A DNA stretch of 64,000 nt from NCBI GenBank assembly GCA_963513935.1, contig OY740777.1, positions 17,021,271 through 17,085,270 of the forward strand. Direction: 5' to 3'. This document shows, piece after piece, positions 46,728 to 58,900 of this stretch. The translations under genes and the position numbers were made by a program. The first letter of the stretch is position 1. The number at the start of each line of letters is the position of its first letter. Source of the stretch: Aphrophora alni (taxonomy: Eukaryota > Arthropoda > Insecta > Hemiptera > Aphrophoridae). Under the pieces are notes generated by a model. The model was not told the origin of the DNA. It worked only from the letters and a program-made list of their open reading frames with translations, and ran no database searches.

Positions 46728-47670
46728 CAGTGTGAGTCAAAAGTATGGATACATCCTGTTAAATTTTAAATGGATAAAGATAGAAAAATGAAACTCAGAA
46801 CACCTTTCTAGGAAATAAAAGTGAACTTTTTAGTCACTATTACAACTTTGCCCATTTCCCCAAAAAAGGATTTTGGGGGGGGGCAGCTCAAAATTTTTAA
46901 ATATAAAGACCCATTAAGTGACGCCTCATTTTAAAGTCCTTGATTAAAGAAGAAGAACAGTAGAAACCAGAGCTTTCTATCTCAACCCAGTACAAAATGG
47001 CAGCTAATTGAAATTAAGTAAAACTTCATTGAGGCAAAATATGAACATCCACATTCAGGTGGTAAATAACCCCAATAGACAACCAATGAGCTGCCATTTT
47101 GTACTGGGTTGAGATAGAAAGCTCTGGTTTCCACTGTTCTTCTTCTTTAATCAAGGACTTTAAAATGAGGCGTCACTTAATGGGTCTTTATATTTAAAAA
47201 TTTTGAGCTGCCCCCCAAAAATCCCATTTTGGGGAAATGGGCAAAGTTGTAATAGTGACTAAAAAGTTCACTTTTATTTCCTAGAAAGGTGTCCTGTCTT
47301 TCATTTTTCTATCTTTATCCATTTAAAATTTAACAGGGTGTATCCATACTTTTGACTCACAGGTGCCTCAATGAAGTTTTACTTAATTTCAATGAGCTGC
47401 CATTTTGTACTGGGTTGAGATAGAAAGCTCTAGTTTCCACTGTTCTTCTTCTTTAATCAAGGACATTAAAATGAGGTGTCACTTAATGGGTCTTTATATT
47501 TAAAAATTTTGAGCTGCCCCCCAAAAATCCCATTTTGGGGAAATGGGCAAAGTTGTAATAGTGGCTAAAAAGTTCACTTTTATTTCCTAGAAAGGTGTTC
47601 TGAGTTTCATTTTTCTATCTTTAACCATTTAAAATTTAACAGGGTGTATCCATACTTTTGACTCACACTG
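46728..47670. mobile_element. MITE with TA duplication and a duplicated right arm, 943 bp
   Basis: Ends are CAGTGTGAGTCAAAAGTATG and its reverse complement, flanked by TA (46726-46727, 47671-47672). The left arm (46728 to about 47035) is the reverse complement of about 47364-47670. A second copy of that right arm lies in tandem at about 47087-47362, ending internally in 'ttttgactcaca'. The element thus has one left and two right arms. Shared landmarks: 'ccattttgtactgggttgag', 'aaaatgaggcgtcactta' and 'catttccccaaaa'. No transposase. Confidence 0.88.
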
Positions 47671-47769
47671 TATAAATTATAACATATGCCATAATAGGAA
47701 TCACAATTTTAAGGTATCACACACTTTAAAAAAATGCATTTCAATCCTGAATATAACACCTGTTTACAT

Positions 47770-47945
47770 GTAGTCTTAAGTTAGATTTTTCTCTTCCAAC
47801 TTTCCTAAAAAATCTCTTTTAACCAACTATTGTTCTTTTCCGACCCTGACCTATAGTATCTAGGGCTCTAACCAAGGGGATGATAACAGAAATGGTTTTT
47901 CGCCTTAAAACCAAAAACACGCCTTTAAACAGCAAGAAAAAAATC
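47770..47945 (-). repeat. Dispersed repeat family B, copy 8
   Basis: On the minus strand: 'ggcgaaaaaccatttctg', a 'gtta-catcccc' step, 'ggtcagggtcggaaaagaac', 'aatagttggttaaaagaga' and 'cttaagactacatg'. Diverged but complete. Confidence 0.65.
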
Positions 47946-48569
47946 CTGAAGGTTTCCTCTTTTATTTACAGCAATCCGATCAATTTTAGGTATTTATACT
48001 TATTTTTGTGATCCTATCTCTCGGAATTTGAGAAAAGCATTGTAGTTACGAACTTTGATTTCCAATCGTGTTTCTTTGAAAACACTTTTGATTAAAGTAT
48101 TTTTGGGAATATCCTTTTTTATATATAATTTCGTATGGTTATTAATTTTCCCACGCATTTAATATTTATGGAAGTATTTCAAATTCGAGACCATTAAAAG
48201 ATAAAAGCTGCCAATGTACTATGTAAATATTTTTTTTAAATTTTCGAATAGCCGCACTTTACCGCAAACAAATTTTAGGGACAATTTTATTGTAGATTAA
48301 AAATCGCCGATTTCTATATTAATATAACAATGTAAGGAAAAAGTTATTTTTTTAAGTTAAATACATAACAAATCTACTTACATGAAGATGTCACAGCAAA
48401 TACTACAGGATGAATAAGTGGAAATTCCAATAATATTATCCCGCAGGAAGTAGGTTTACGATATGATACGAATAGATAGTGATAAGGCCTTTTTGTGTCC
48501 GAGTTTAAATACACATTTAGCCAAACTGACACTGCGCAAACATTTTGAGGTACGATTTAAATAAACATA

Positions 48570-48720
48570 ACCTCAAATTTAACTTCAAAACAGCTGTTCA
48601 GACGAACTATATGGTTTGATTTATAACAACGTAAAATAACCTGAAACTTTAAAACAGCTGTTCAGAAAAACCATATGTTTTGGGTTAAAACAACGTAAAA
48701 GTAGCCTGAAACTTAACGTA
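48570..48720 (+). repeat. Two direct repeats with CAGCTG E-box
   Basis: Two ~75-bp copies each contain 'aaaacagctgttcaga', 'accatatg' or 'actatatgg', 'acaacgtaaaa' and 'cctgaaact'. CAGCTG is an E-box core, but nothing else argues for regulation. Confidence 0.55.
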
Positions 48721-48779
48721 AAATCCGATTCACAACCTGCAGCTTCTCAAATTAAATAAAAACTATTGGTTTAATCAAC

Positions 48780-48965
48780 AATTATAAGAAAAATAATTAT
48801 ATTCTCACCGTCTGGCTGAGTGAAATAACGGTCCAGCAAGATAAGAGAGACAGAGATGTGGTTTCTAATCTGTCCTTGACTCATTATCTGAATCCACTTG
48901 GTTTTTTTGATTACGTCCTTGTATACATATAAATTCCCCGTAAAATTGAATTGGGTATTTCCCAA
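48780..48965 (-). other. Possible isolated exon, unidentified
   Basis: A 64-codon minus frame contains a natural-looking stretch (DVIKKTKWIQIMSQGQ, RNHISVSLILLDRYFTQPDG) followed by a donor-like CG|GTGAGA at about 48813. No clear acceptor precedes it, and I do not recognise the protein. It could be a relic exon or chance. Confidence 0.25.
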
Positions 48966-48979
48966 CAGTTATTTCCCCA

Positions 48980-49135
48980 TACATAACCTAACCTAACTGT
49001 TTATTTATTAAAGATAATCATAACCAAACCTAATTTAACTTAACTGTCTGTTTGTTAAAGATAACCCTAACCTAACCTAACCGTTTGTTTATTATTGATA
49101 ACCATAACATAACCTAAATTAATCTAAGTATATGT
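48980..49135 (-). repeat. Three ~60-bp repeats containing CCTAA words
   Basis: Each copy reads 'ataacctaacctaac'-like sequence, then 'tgtttRttWttaaagataa' or a similar phrase. Related to the telomere-like arrays elsewhere in the window. Confidence 0.7.
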
Positions 49136-49199
49136 TTATTATAGTTAATGTAGCTCGTGCATCACTGAAGATGGCGACTTTGTTTGAATAAATAAACAT

Positions 49200-49770
49200 A
49201 TTATTTGTGAGATATTTTTGTTCAAGCTTTATTCTATTAAAATACCATCTCATAACTAAAAGCTTTGGAAAATCATTATCATGCTAGTGTCTAGTGAGTA
49301 GATATAGCTTTCATTTGCTGTTATATTTGTCTGTGCATAAAAATTTATAAAGTTATGCACATTTAAAAACGGATTTTATACATAAATTCATAATAAATGT
49401 TTTTGCCGCATATTTCTCAAATAAGAAAAAAAAATTATAAGCCTAGAGGAAAAAATATCAAGATAGATAATTTATAGTAAATAAAAAGCTATTCAATTTT
49501 GGTTTTCTTTCAAATTTTACAAAATTGACTTTAGCCCAACTTTGTTCTTAAGAAAACATTAATATTACATTCTGGTTTTAAAGTTGTTGATAATGATGAA
49601 TTTTTCAAATTATTAAGAAGTTTTAATTGGACATTTGCCACTATTTGTATATTGAAAATTAATACAGAAAAAATAATAAAAAACACCAACATAGTCTAGA
49701 ATTGAAAGATCAAAAATTGTTTATAACTAAAAAGTAGAATTTTTTTTTATTTTTAAACCCAATATCCTAA

Positions 49771-49808
<38 letters not shown>

Positions 49809-50590
49809 ATTTAAAAAAAACACACTTAGTACAAAGTACTAATTCAAATTTAAATTACAAAGTAAAGTGTGGACGCTTAGAAATTTAAATTATAATTATG
49901 AATTTTAGTAGCGCATCACTTTATTTTGAAATTTTAATTTTAATAATTACATTGTAATTAAGTATGTTTTTGTTGTTGTTTTTATGTTTATTTATTTTAT
50001 TTTTTTTAAAAAGTTTGGTTTTTCAGTACATGTAAGAATCTTCCTTTTTATTGCAATAGGATGAAACTAATCAAATTACATTGATTTTTTTTTTAATGTG
50101 GATTCGTAAAAGTAAGTAAAAATGGCTAATCACTACAGCTACTACTGTGGAAAGTAACTTTGTGTTATATTATCATCGATGTTATCAGCTGTTCCTAGTT
50201 ACTATGACAACAATGCCAAACATTTAATTTCAATGTTTACAAACAACTAAAAACGCATTATTAACGACTATTGTTATAAACATGGAATAACTTTCTTCCC
50301 TTCCAGCTCTGGTTAGATTAGGTTAAGTTAGGATGGATTAAGTTAGGAATTATATATGGTTACATAATATTCAATTGGTAATACTCTGTACTAATTTGAA
50401 TGAAGCAAACTATCACTGAGAAAAACAAGTACCTATTCTATAACTTTTCCCAGTATGAAAATGTAAGTTTTATAAATTTAATGTATTATTAAATTAAATA
50501 ACTTTAAAATATTCTATAAGATTTTATTATGAATTTTCACATATTTTTTAAAAGCTCTTGTTTCTCTTATACAATATTCACACTTGATAC
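49200..50590. other. Intergenic, no gene seen
   Basis: AT-rich sequence with a (TA)n tract at about 49776-49804 and a degenerate GGTTA stretch at about 50310-50345. Plus-strand TTTATT at 50523-50528 gives AATAAA on the minus strand, a possible poly-A signal for the zinc-finger gene. Confidence 0.4.
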
Positions 50591-50599
50591 ACTTGTGCA

Positions 50600-50771
50600 T
50601 TTTATCCGAGGTGTGCCTTCATTATGCCATCTCATATGTACAGAAAAAGCAGAAGCTTACGTAGCAGAATAATTACATATAGTATATTTCTAAGGGTTTT
50701 CTCCTGCGTTCCTTCTCATATGTGTATTAAAACGCAGTTGCTTGTGTGGCAGATTAACCAGACAATGAACA
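50600..50771 (-). pseudogene. Decayed C2H2 finger sequence beyond the stop of the zinc-finger gene
   Basis: Directly after the TAG at 50772-50774 the reading continues with recognisable but broken finger sequence: CSLSG-stop-SATQATAF, a stop where an F-x-x-H region is expected, 'CATATGAGAAGG' (His-Met-Arg-Arg in another frame) and a Lys-Pro linker. At least two further fingers once existed and carry stops and a frameshift. It may now be 3'-untranslated sequence. Confidence 0.7.
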
Positions 50772-51091
50772 CTAATATGGCTTTTCACCGTTATGCCTTC
50801 TCATATGTGTGTTAAATAAAGTTATTTCTGCAGTAGTATAATTACATACAGAACACTTATAAGGTCTTTCCCCCATATGTCCTCTCATATGTACTTTAAT
50901 TGCAGATCCTTGAAAAGCAGAATAATCACACAGTATACATTTGAAATGCTTTTTCTTGAGACTTGTGTATGAACGGTTGTGTATATTTAATGTTAATTTT
51001 ATAGAATATGAACAATTTTCTATATGTTCCTGGTGTCGATCAAATGTTGTAAATTTTCTGCCGCCACATTTTTCACAATGAAAAAGTTCAA
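50772..51091 (-). CDS. Zinc-finger protein, exon 5 (fingers, stop)
   Basis: Acceptor 'catttttcag' precedes TTGAACTTTT; the first two bases complete a Val codon begun in exon 4. It reads ELFHCEKCGG, RKFTTFDRHQEHIENC, about 22 linker residues, FKCILCDYSA...VHMRGH, MGERPYKCSVCNYTT...THMRRH and NGEKPY, then TAG. The TAG falls exactly where the first Cys-containing segment of the next finger would begin. Confidence 0.85.
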
Positions 51092-52849
51092 CTGAAAAAT
51101 GAAAGTTTTAATTTAAATTATATCATCAGAATTGATTATAACAATTATTTTTATAGATATCAAAGTAAAACAATTGATTTTCTCAATCCACTAAGAATTA
51201 AAGTTTTAACAAATTATATAATTGTATATATTTTAAAACATTTTTGGATTTCACAAAAGTAGTAAGTTGCAAGCCACAGATAAATCATTTACTTTTATTA
51301 TTTCCGGTACAATAGTGTTTTGCTCAAGTGTACGGTACTTGTGATATTATTTACACTTCTTTTTGGCAACAATCATATTATTTTTTTTTTTTATTCTTGT
51401 TGATTAAAGGCAACAACCTCACTGTTATCGCTTTAGAAAAAAAGAAGATAAAATAACGCTGTCTGTTGAATACTCTAATAAGCGTCAGGCTCGAAAAGAA
51501 CAAGAGTTGATCAAGAGAGACCTGATAGAAAGATGGAAGAGAGGGATCTAGCCCAAAACTACATTAAAAAAAATGTGTAGATACTAATTTTCTCTTTTTC
51601 AGTGCTTTTTCAAAAACGTAACACATAACTGTTATATATATTCTGAAAGATCGCAATCTTCTGAATTCGATAGTATGAACCGCGTTTCTCTACGTCAAAC
51701 CGTTCTCGAGATATCGCTTGCGAAGTGAACAAAGATTTAAGATCATGATCGCGAAAAAGCGTTTTCAAACAGTTATTAACTCCTAGAGTTTTTGAGATAT
51801 CATGATGTAATTTGGTATACATATAAACAACATAACACTCTTTTCACACAAAAATTACCGATTTTCAAAAAATATTTTTTACCCAGTTTTTTTCTCGGGT
51901 CCCTTGGGATTGCCAACCCTTTACTCACAATAATGAGCCCTTAAGGGGTTATACTTTTAAGTGCTGAAATTAACATTTGAGATTTAAATAATTAATTAGA
52001 ATGTCAAATGATGGACGTATTATTATTTATTTGATAACATGAATTAATGAAATCTGTACAGATCTGAAGATGATTGTTAACCTATTGGAGTTTTGCTATG
52101 GAATAATCCCATGGTAGTGCTAATAAGCCCAAACAATCTACAACTAAATAGTTTTATAGCTTCCATTTATATTTATGCATGAAATTCCAGACAACTGTGC
52201 AAGATATTCCTAATATACAGTTTCATTACTTCAGTATTAATGTGTCTGTTAATATTTGGAACATTTATTTAATTAGCTGTTGTCGACCTAACTGTTAGAC
52301 TTTCATTTTATTTTAATAAACAAGTCCTCATCTGTCTTACTAATCTCAAGCTTCACCTGGGTGCCTTCTTCATCAGCTGAAAATGTTACAAAGCTAAAAG
52401 GTAAAAATGGCCTATTTTCCGCAGCAAATCCCTCCTACAGATAGAAACTATTTTCCTCTAAGTTACACAAGACTTGTACACGTCACGAGTCTGCCATACA
52501 GACAAAATGTTCTTAAACAGTGACAAACCATGTCCATTCAAATATTGTACGTGTACATTCAATGTACTAAATAATGTAATTATGTATTATTTAAAGAATT
52601 TTGTTTTATGTATATTCTATAAATAGACTTTAAATAGCTAGCCTGAAGATGCTCTCTGTGGCAGTGAAACATGTAGCTGCGTAATATAAAATACTGTTTA
52701 AAGAAGATTACAGTTGACTGAAAAAGGTATTTATTATAACTAATTTGTATTTAAAATGTAATCGCTCTCACTGATCTGTTCTTATGACCATTAAAACCAT
52801 TCCCCACATTGTGTTGTCAGAAAATAGAAATTATAGCCTACAAAATGCT

Positions 52850-52939
<90 letters not shown>

Positions 52940-55900
52940 AATTAAAATTAACATATTTACTCATACTGTGAACGCATTGTATACTATCTTAACCAATGAT
53001 TTAAAAATAATGTGAGTGTATCAACATGTCAAGCTAGATAAGACAAGAACAGACATTTCTCTATACAGATTTTGTTCCTCCGTGATTGCATACTAAACAA
53101 CAATGTCAAGTGGTAAATGTAGCGATGAAGTGTCAACACAGAGTCAGTGTAGGTGATCCTTTGACCAATATTATTTCTTGTAAATAGTAGTCTATTGAAA
53201 ATTTGACAAGTCAGCATTCAATTCAACAGAACGTGTGTCTTTAGTCTTAATTTTTCTTATTTGAAATCACTGAAAATAAATGCAACAAAAACACTGCACG
53301 CAATTTTTCTCACACAACCATACTCAAATGCTTAACAAACTAAACATATTTATCACTATACTTTAAAAATTGTATACATATACAAGGGATGGCCATATTC
53401 ACTGAGAAGTGTGGCCTGCAAGAGGAAATTGCACAGCATCTGATCTTCGATTATGAATACCTCCATTGGGAAAAGACAAAGACCCTTGGATCTCTGGCAA
53501 AAGAACAAACGATTTCGCAAAACAATCTTATCAGGAAGATTCTAATGTTCATGAAACTCACAGATTTTCCTGGGGATGTTTGGAGTATTAAACCATCTGT
53601 TTTCCATTTGGAACCGCAATAAGTTCTTGTTGCTGAGTGTACAAATAGACAGACAGCTCAATTGAAGAAGGTTTAGGGAATAGAGGACTTCTGCATTATT
53701 TAATGTTGGGCAACTGTACCATGAAAAACCAAAAAAATTAATAAATATTTTGTTAATTTGAACTAAACTCACCATTTTCTTGCGATGCATTTGATGTAAT
53801 CTTTGTTGTATTAGTTTGCTCCAACATAGACTTGACTGACTGTAATTAAAAAATAAACTAACGTCAAAATAAATGTGAGTTTTACTATCATATTAGAGTA
53901 CAAAAAATGACATTGATGTTGATATAAAAACCGGTCAAGTTCTTAACCAGATAGAATGCAGGGTTCATTTTTGATTTCTTACTCGCTGACAGTAATTCCA
54001 TTTTACCAAAGAATGGGCAATTTATTTGAAGAAAAATTATTTATGTCTAATAATCCCTTCTTAAACAAAATCGTATACTGGTATCGCTACGTGGATGATG
54101 TCCTATGTCTTTTTAACGGTACTACGAAACAGTTACAAAATTTCTTTAAATTAATTAATTCTGTTCATAAACGTATTCAATTCACTATGGAAATTGGGGA
54201 AGGAAATAACATCAATTTTCTTGATCTAAATATCAACATAGAAAATAATGTTCACTCTTTCAATATTTTTAGAAAACCTACATTATTCAGATGCTGTTAT
54301 TCCATCAAATTCTAACCACCCCATTAACCATAAGCATGCCTCCTTCCATAGCATGATTCATAGACTTATAAGCATTCCCTTATCTCCTACAGATTTCCAG
54401 AATGAATTGAATACTATCAAACAAATTGCAGTCAATAACATGTACAGTACCAAATTAGTTGATAATATTTTTAAATAAAAAAATTAAAACGTAAAATATG
54501 TGATTCTCTATATAATTCTAAGTACAATGAAAAATAAAACATCAAATATTGTAAAGGTTAATTTCATTGGAAACATTAGTTATAAAGTTGGAAATTTAAT
54601 ATCTAATAGATATCATTATAAGCCTGCTTTTTATTGCTTTAGAAATATAGGAAAATTAATTATTAAGAATAAGAGAAATAGTTTAGAAAATAGTGGTGTA
54701 TATAAAATTTCTTGTAATGATTGCAATTGTGAATACATAGTTAAATCCGGAAGGTCAGTTAAGAATAGAGTTAAAGAACATGTACACAGTTGGAAGTATG
54801 GGAAATCTAATTCAAATTTTGCAAATCATTTATTGGACACAGGACATAATTTTGATCCTAAGTTAAACGTTAAACTTCTGCATATGGAACAAAAAAGTAG
54901 GAAACTCAATAACCTGGAATGTTTAGAAATCAATAGATCAATTTTAAGAAAACCATACTTCCAACTTTTAAATGAACAAATACATCTTAACTCATCACCA
55001 CTATTGAGACCTATTGTGTAACCTTTGTTTTCTAAAACACCCCCACTTCCATCCCACAGGTTAGATCATTGACCTTTCTTTTGTCATTTCTCAACCCCTT
55101 TACTCTAACCTTTCCTTTTGTCTCACATTTTTAGTTTAGACTTGTTTTGTTTTCAATTTAGTTGCTTGAAAATGCCTAACGGCGAAACATATGTCGCAAT
55201 TAAAGCTGTTTTGTGGAATTGAATAATCGTCTCATTATTTCAATTTGTTTGAGTCATAAACTTTTACATTTCATTAAAATTTGATTATAATTGCTTCGAC
55301 TAATTTTTAGATATTCAACCTCAATAGGGGTTTTAAAGACACGGCTCAATTACACTTTTTTTACTATAACTGATTTTTTTTTGCAGAAATGGCGACCAAA
55401 GAATTTTTTCACGTCCTTACTAGCTACATTTCATTAAAATCATCATACCTAATTTCGATGAAATCTAAATTTTCTATTTAGGACTTTATAGTGCACACCC
55501 CCAAATTTTTAGTGACAAAAAAAATCACGAGTTGTTTTCAAAATATACCCATATACAAAATTTGATAAAAATCGGTCCACATGTTTGGATTGGTGAGATT
55601 ACAGACAAATATCATTCCAATAGATATTATCTTTACACAAGAGATCTCAAACAGTTACACAACACAATTTTGTACACCCGTCATAAAATTATCTCTATAA
55701 TACGTCTGTGTGAGAAACAACAAAACATTTTTTAAATGTTGACATCAGTACTATTGTAATCAAATTAAACAGTAATAATTGGTGCCTAAGCTTTGCATTA
55801 ACTTTCTCACAAACCCTTTAGCCAAACCAAAGCCTAAGGAATCCAAAGTATTCTCTCACCAAAAATACTGGCATTACGGGTAAAAAACTCCAAAGGAACA

Positions 55901-58900
55901 CTTACAAAGTCAAATAAACACTCCCCCCCCCCCCAAGCAATATTGATCAATTTTAGTGAAATATGAAAGTTTATAACTTCAATTATTTTGTCAATCTGAT
56001 TCTAAAAGAAAATTACATTTCACGAGTAGATAAGAAAAAACCAAAATGAAACAAGATGGCGATGAACGTTCATTTTCTAATTTTATAGCCACAATTTTCA
56101 TTAACATGGTGTTTGCCAAGTTAGTTTGTCATCTTGGCCGGTCAACCATTTTGACCGGTTGATGTTCAAAAGGGGAACAATTTACCCCAGTTTTCTAAAT
56201 CCGTGAAGCTATGGCTATTTTCAGTGGAAAATATTGAATTAGTTTTTAGGTGATGCAGTGGGAACAAGTAATATTTCTGGAATATGTCATGTGCATGTGT
56301 GAGAGTAGATTAGGTCTTGTGTATAAGCGTGTGTGTGTGTGTATGTATGTGTGAAATTCTGTTCTTTATCCCTGTTTACTTAGTTTTATTGTTAAGGCAT
56401 CCTTTGTATTTGTATATATCTTCAACGGTAATGGCGCTGTGGCTGATTTCTTTCTTTCTTTTCCCTCTAATATCTAGATTTAAATATTATGATGGTAAAT
56501 CCTACTCAGGCACATGTGCCTAAGGATTACCTATTCTTCACATAATTTAAATTTGAATGTAAGGAAAATTTATGTTTTAGATAAATCAAGTTTAAGTGTA
56601 ATATCAAGAATGTGTTATTTTTACTTGTATTGTACTTTTATTTTTATTGTTATTGCATTCAAAATTATTATTTATTGTAATTTGATTGTGAAGAAATAAA
56701 TATTATTATTATTTAAATTTCACCCAAAGTTTTATCTAAAATTGTTGGGTCAATTTTTAGATATTAATCCTCCTTTTGGTGATGAGCCAACATTTTTTGG
56801 CGAGATTGAACCAAAATTGTTACAGACAGAAGAAGAGAGAAATTGTTCTGTCCTTGGTACATCAAAAAGTACCAACGCAAAACATTCTCTATACTAAATA
56901 TGATAAAATAATAACAACTTACAGCTTCTAGATCAGGATGAAATGCCAAAGGATCGGGTTCATTTTCTGCAGCCTCATTCCTAAACACAAGATTAATTGT
57001 TAATGGTCAGTTTTTGCTGGTACAGAAAGTCCTCGATTTACGGACTTAAGATGTTCATTAGTTACTAAGTTTGAAAGTCGATATAACAGAGCGCATAACG
57101 GATGTCCATTGATCAACATTATCTAACTGCTTTATAGTATGATATAGATAACTAAGTGACTTTGTGTTTCACCATTAAGAAGAGATATTGGAGGACATCT
57201 TTCTCCAGTTCGCTGGCAAGGATGGTACTTAATGGATATCGGATTACCATGCTTGTCATTAGATGCCGCCAGAACAAAGATGTAACACTTCCATACATGT
57301 AGTTATCTTTGAACAAATTTACAAATTTTCTTAATATTATATAATTTCAATCATTGTTACTCTATTTAAAATGAATAGTGGCTTAAAGTGAGAAAACGTC
57401 ATGACTTCATCATCTTTAAACAAAACACAACATAAAATAATATTATTACAGTAGACTTCCGATAATCCGGCACGTTCACGACTTTTTCTGCAACGGATTA
57501 ATGGAAATGCCGAATAATCGGTAGTACCGTGCATGATCGCTGAAACGCAATTCTTACAGCTAATACATCTCTAATATGATGTTAGAAAGCAAATTAATAC
57601 AATACTGTATCTATTAACACGAACATAAAGATAAACGCTTCAACTCAAAAAAAAAAAAAACTTTAAAGTATAGAACAAAACTTATTTTTTATTGTACACT
57701 TCATTTTAAATACGGTCTGTGTGTACAACTACGGAAATACATTTTTTATAACTACAGAAGGTCTAAAGTGAACTTTTAATTGAAATACAAGATATTAGAG
57801 TTTAGTTCAGTCATACAGTAATTTGTAAAATTTACAAGTCTCATTTTAAAAACTCTCTAATGCCCTTTTATTTACTAGAATCATTTTTGATTTAAAAAAA
57901 AGTTATTTCTCACAATATAACATGAATTTGCTTCAGCAAAATTTATAAACTTGTTATTTGCGTCTGCTGCTTCAACCCAGCTGATCTGTTCCTTTTCTTC
58001 TACTTCTTCACAAACACACAAGAAAATGGTGAACTGGCAGTACAGACAAAACGAAGCGGACCAGTTAGAAATGATCGGCGAGCTCAGCTGAAGACACTGC
58101 ATTGTCGAAACATAACTTACGTACAAGCACATTTCTGCCCATAATAACACAAAACAAATTTATTATGTATGTACCGTTGGGCATTCCGGACCATTGAATG
58201 CCGGACTATTGGAAGTCTACTGTATTCATAATTTTATTTTTACGACAGCCCGTGAGGGATAAATAGAGGGCCAAATAGTCACAAGTTTATTGTATTTTCA
58301 TAGGTATTTATTTTAACTAATATAAAAATATTCTAAAGTCCATAGAGATTCACAGAATTTAGAAACTAAAAAAGTCATTTGTTATTTAAGTTTGGAAGAT
58401 GTACCTTCATGATTTGACTTGGAAACAACAAAACTGTGTATTACTTATTGCACAACTTACTGATTATGCGAATTTAAATTTCAAATTTGGTCCTAATGTT
58501 TATTTAATAAGTTGCTATTTTTAACAGTTATAAAAGCTGTTAAATTAATCTTTCAGCTAAGGCGAACGCCATACATAAAATCCATACTAGCCTACCTTAA
58601 AGTCATATTTTATGCAGTTACCGCATACAATACTTACCACTCATAATCTATTTCCTGCTCATCCTGTACACATCCCATCCTCACACGGGATTCATCTGAA
58701 TGTTCTTCACTATACCCTTCTTCTTTTACTTCGACTATTTCAAAGGAAACATTTTCTTGGTTTATATCTTCGTCACAAGGCTCTTGTTTAATCTGAGTTA
58801 AAATTTCCGACTGCAACAAATTGTCGAAGTTGATAGAAAGATTCTACTTATATCAAATATACTACATGCCATTTATATAATTGGTATAATAAATAAAACC

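Noticed and set aside
52030..52110. Another CTGAAGATG word as a hammerhead
   Set aside because: No GAAAC and no stem II follow at a plausible distance.
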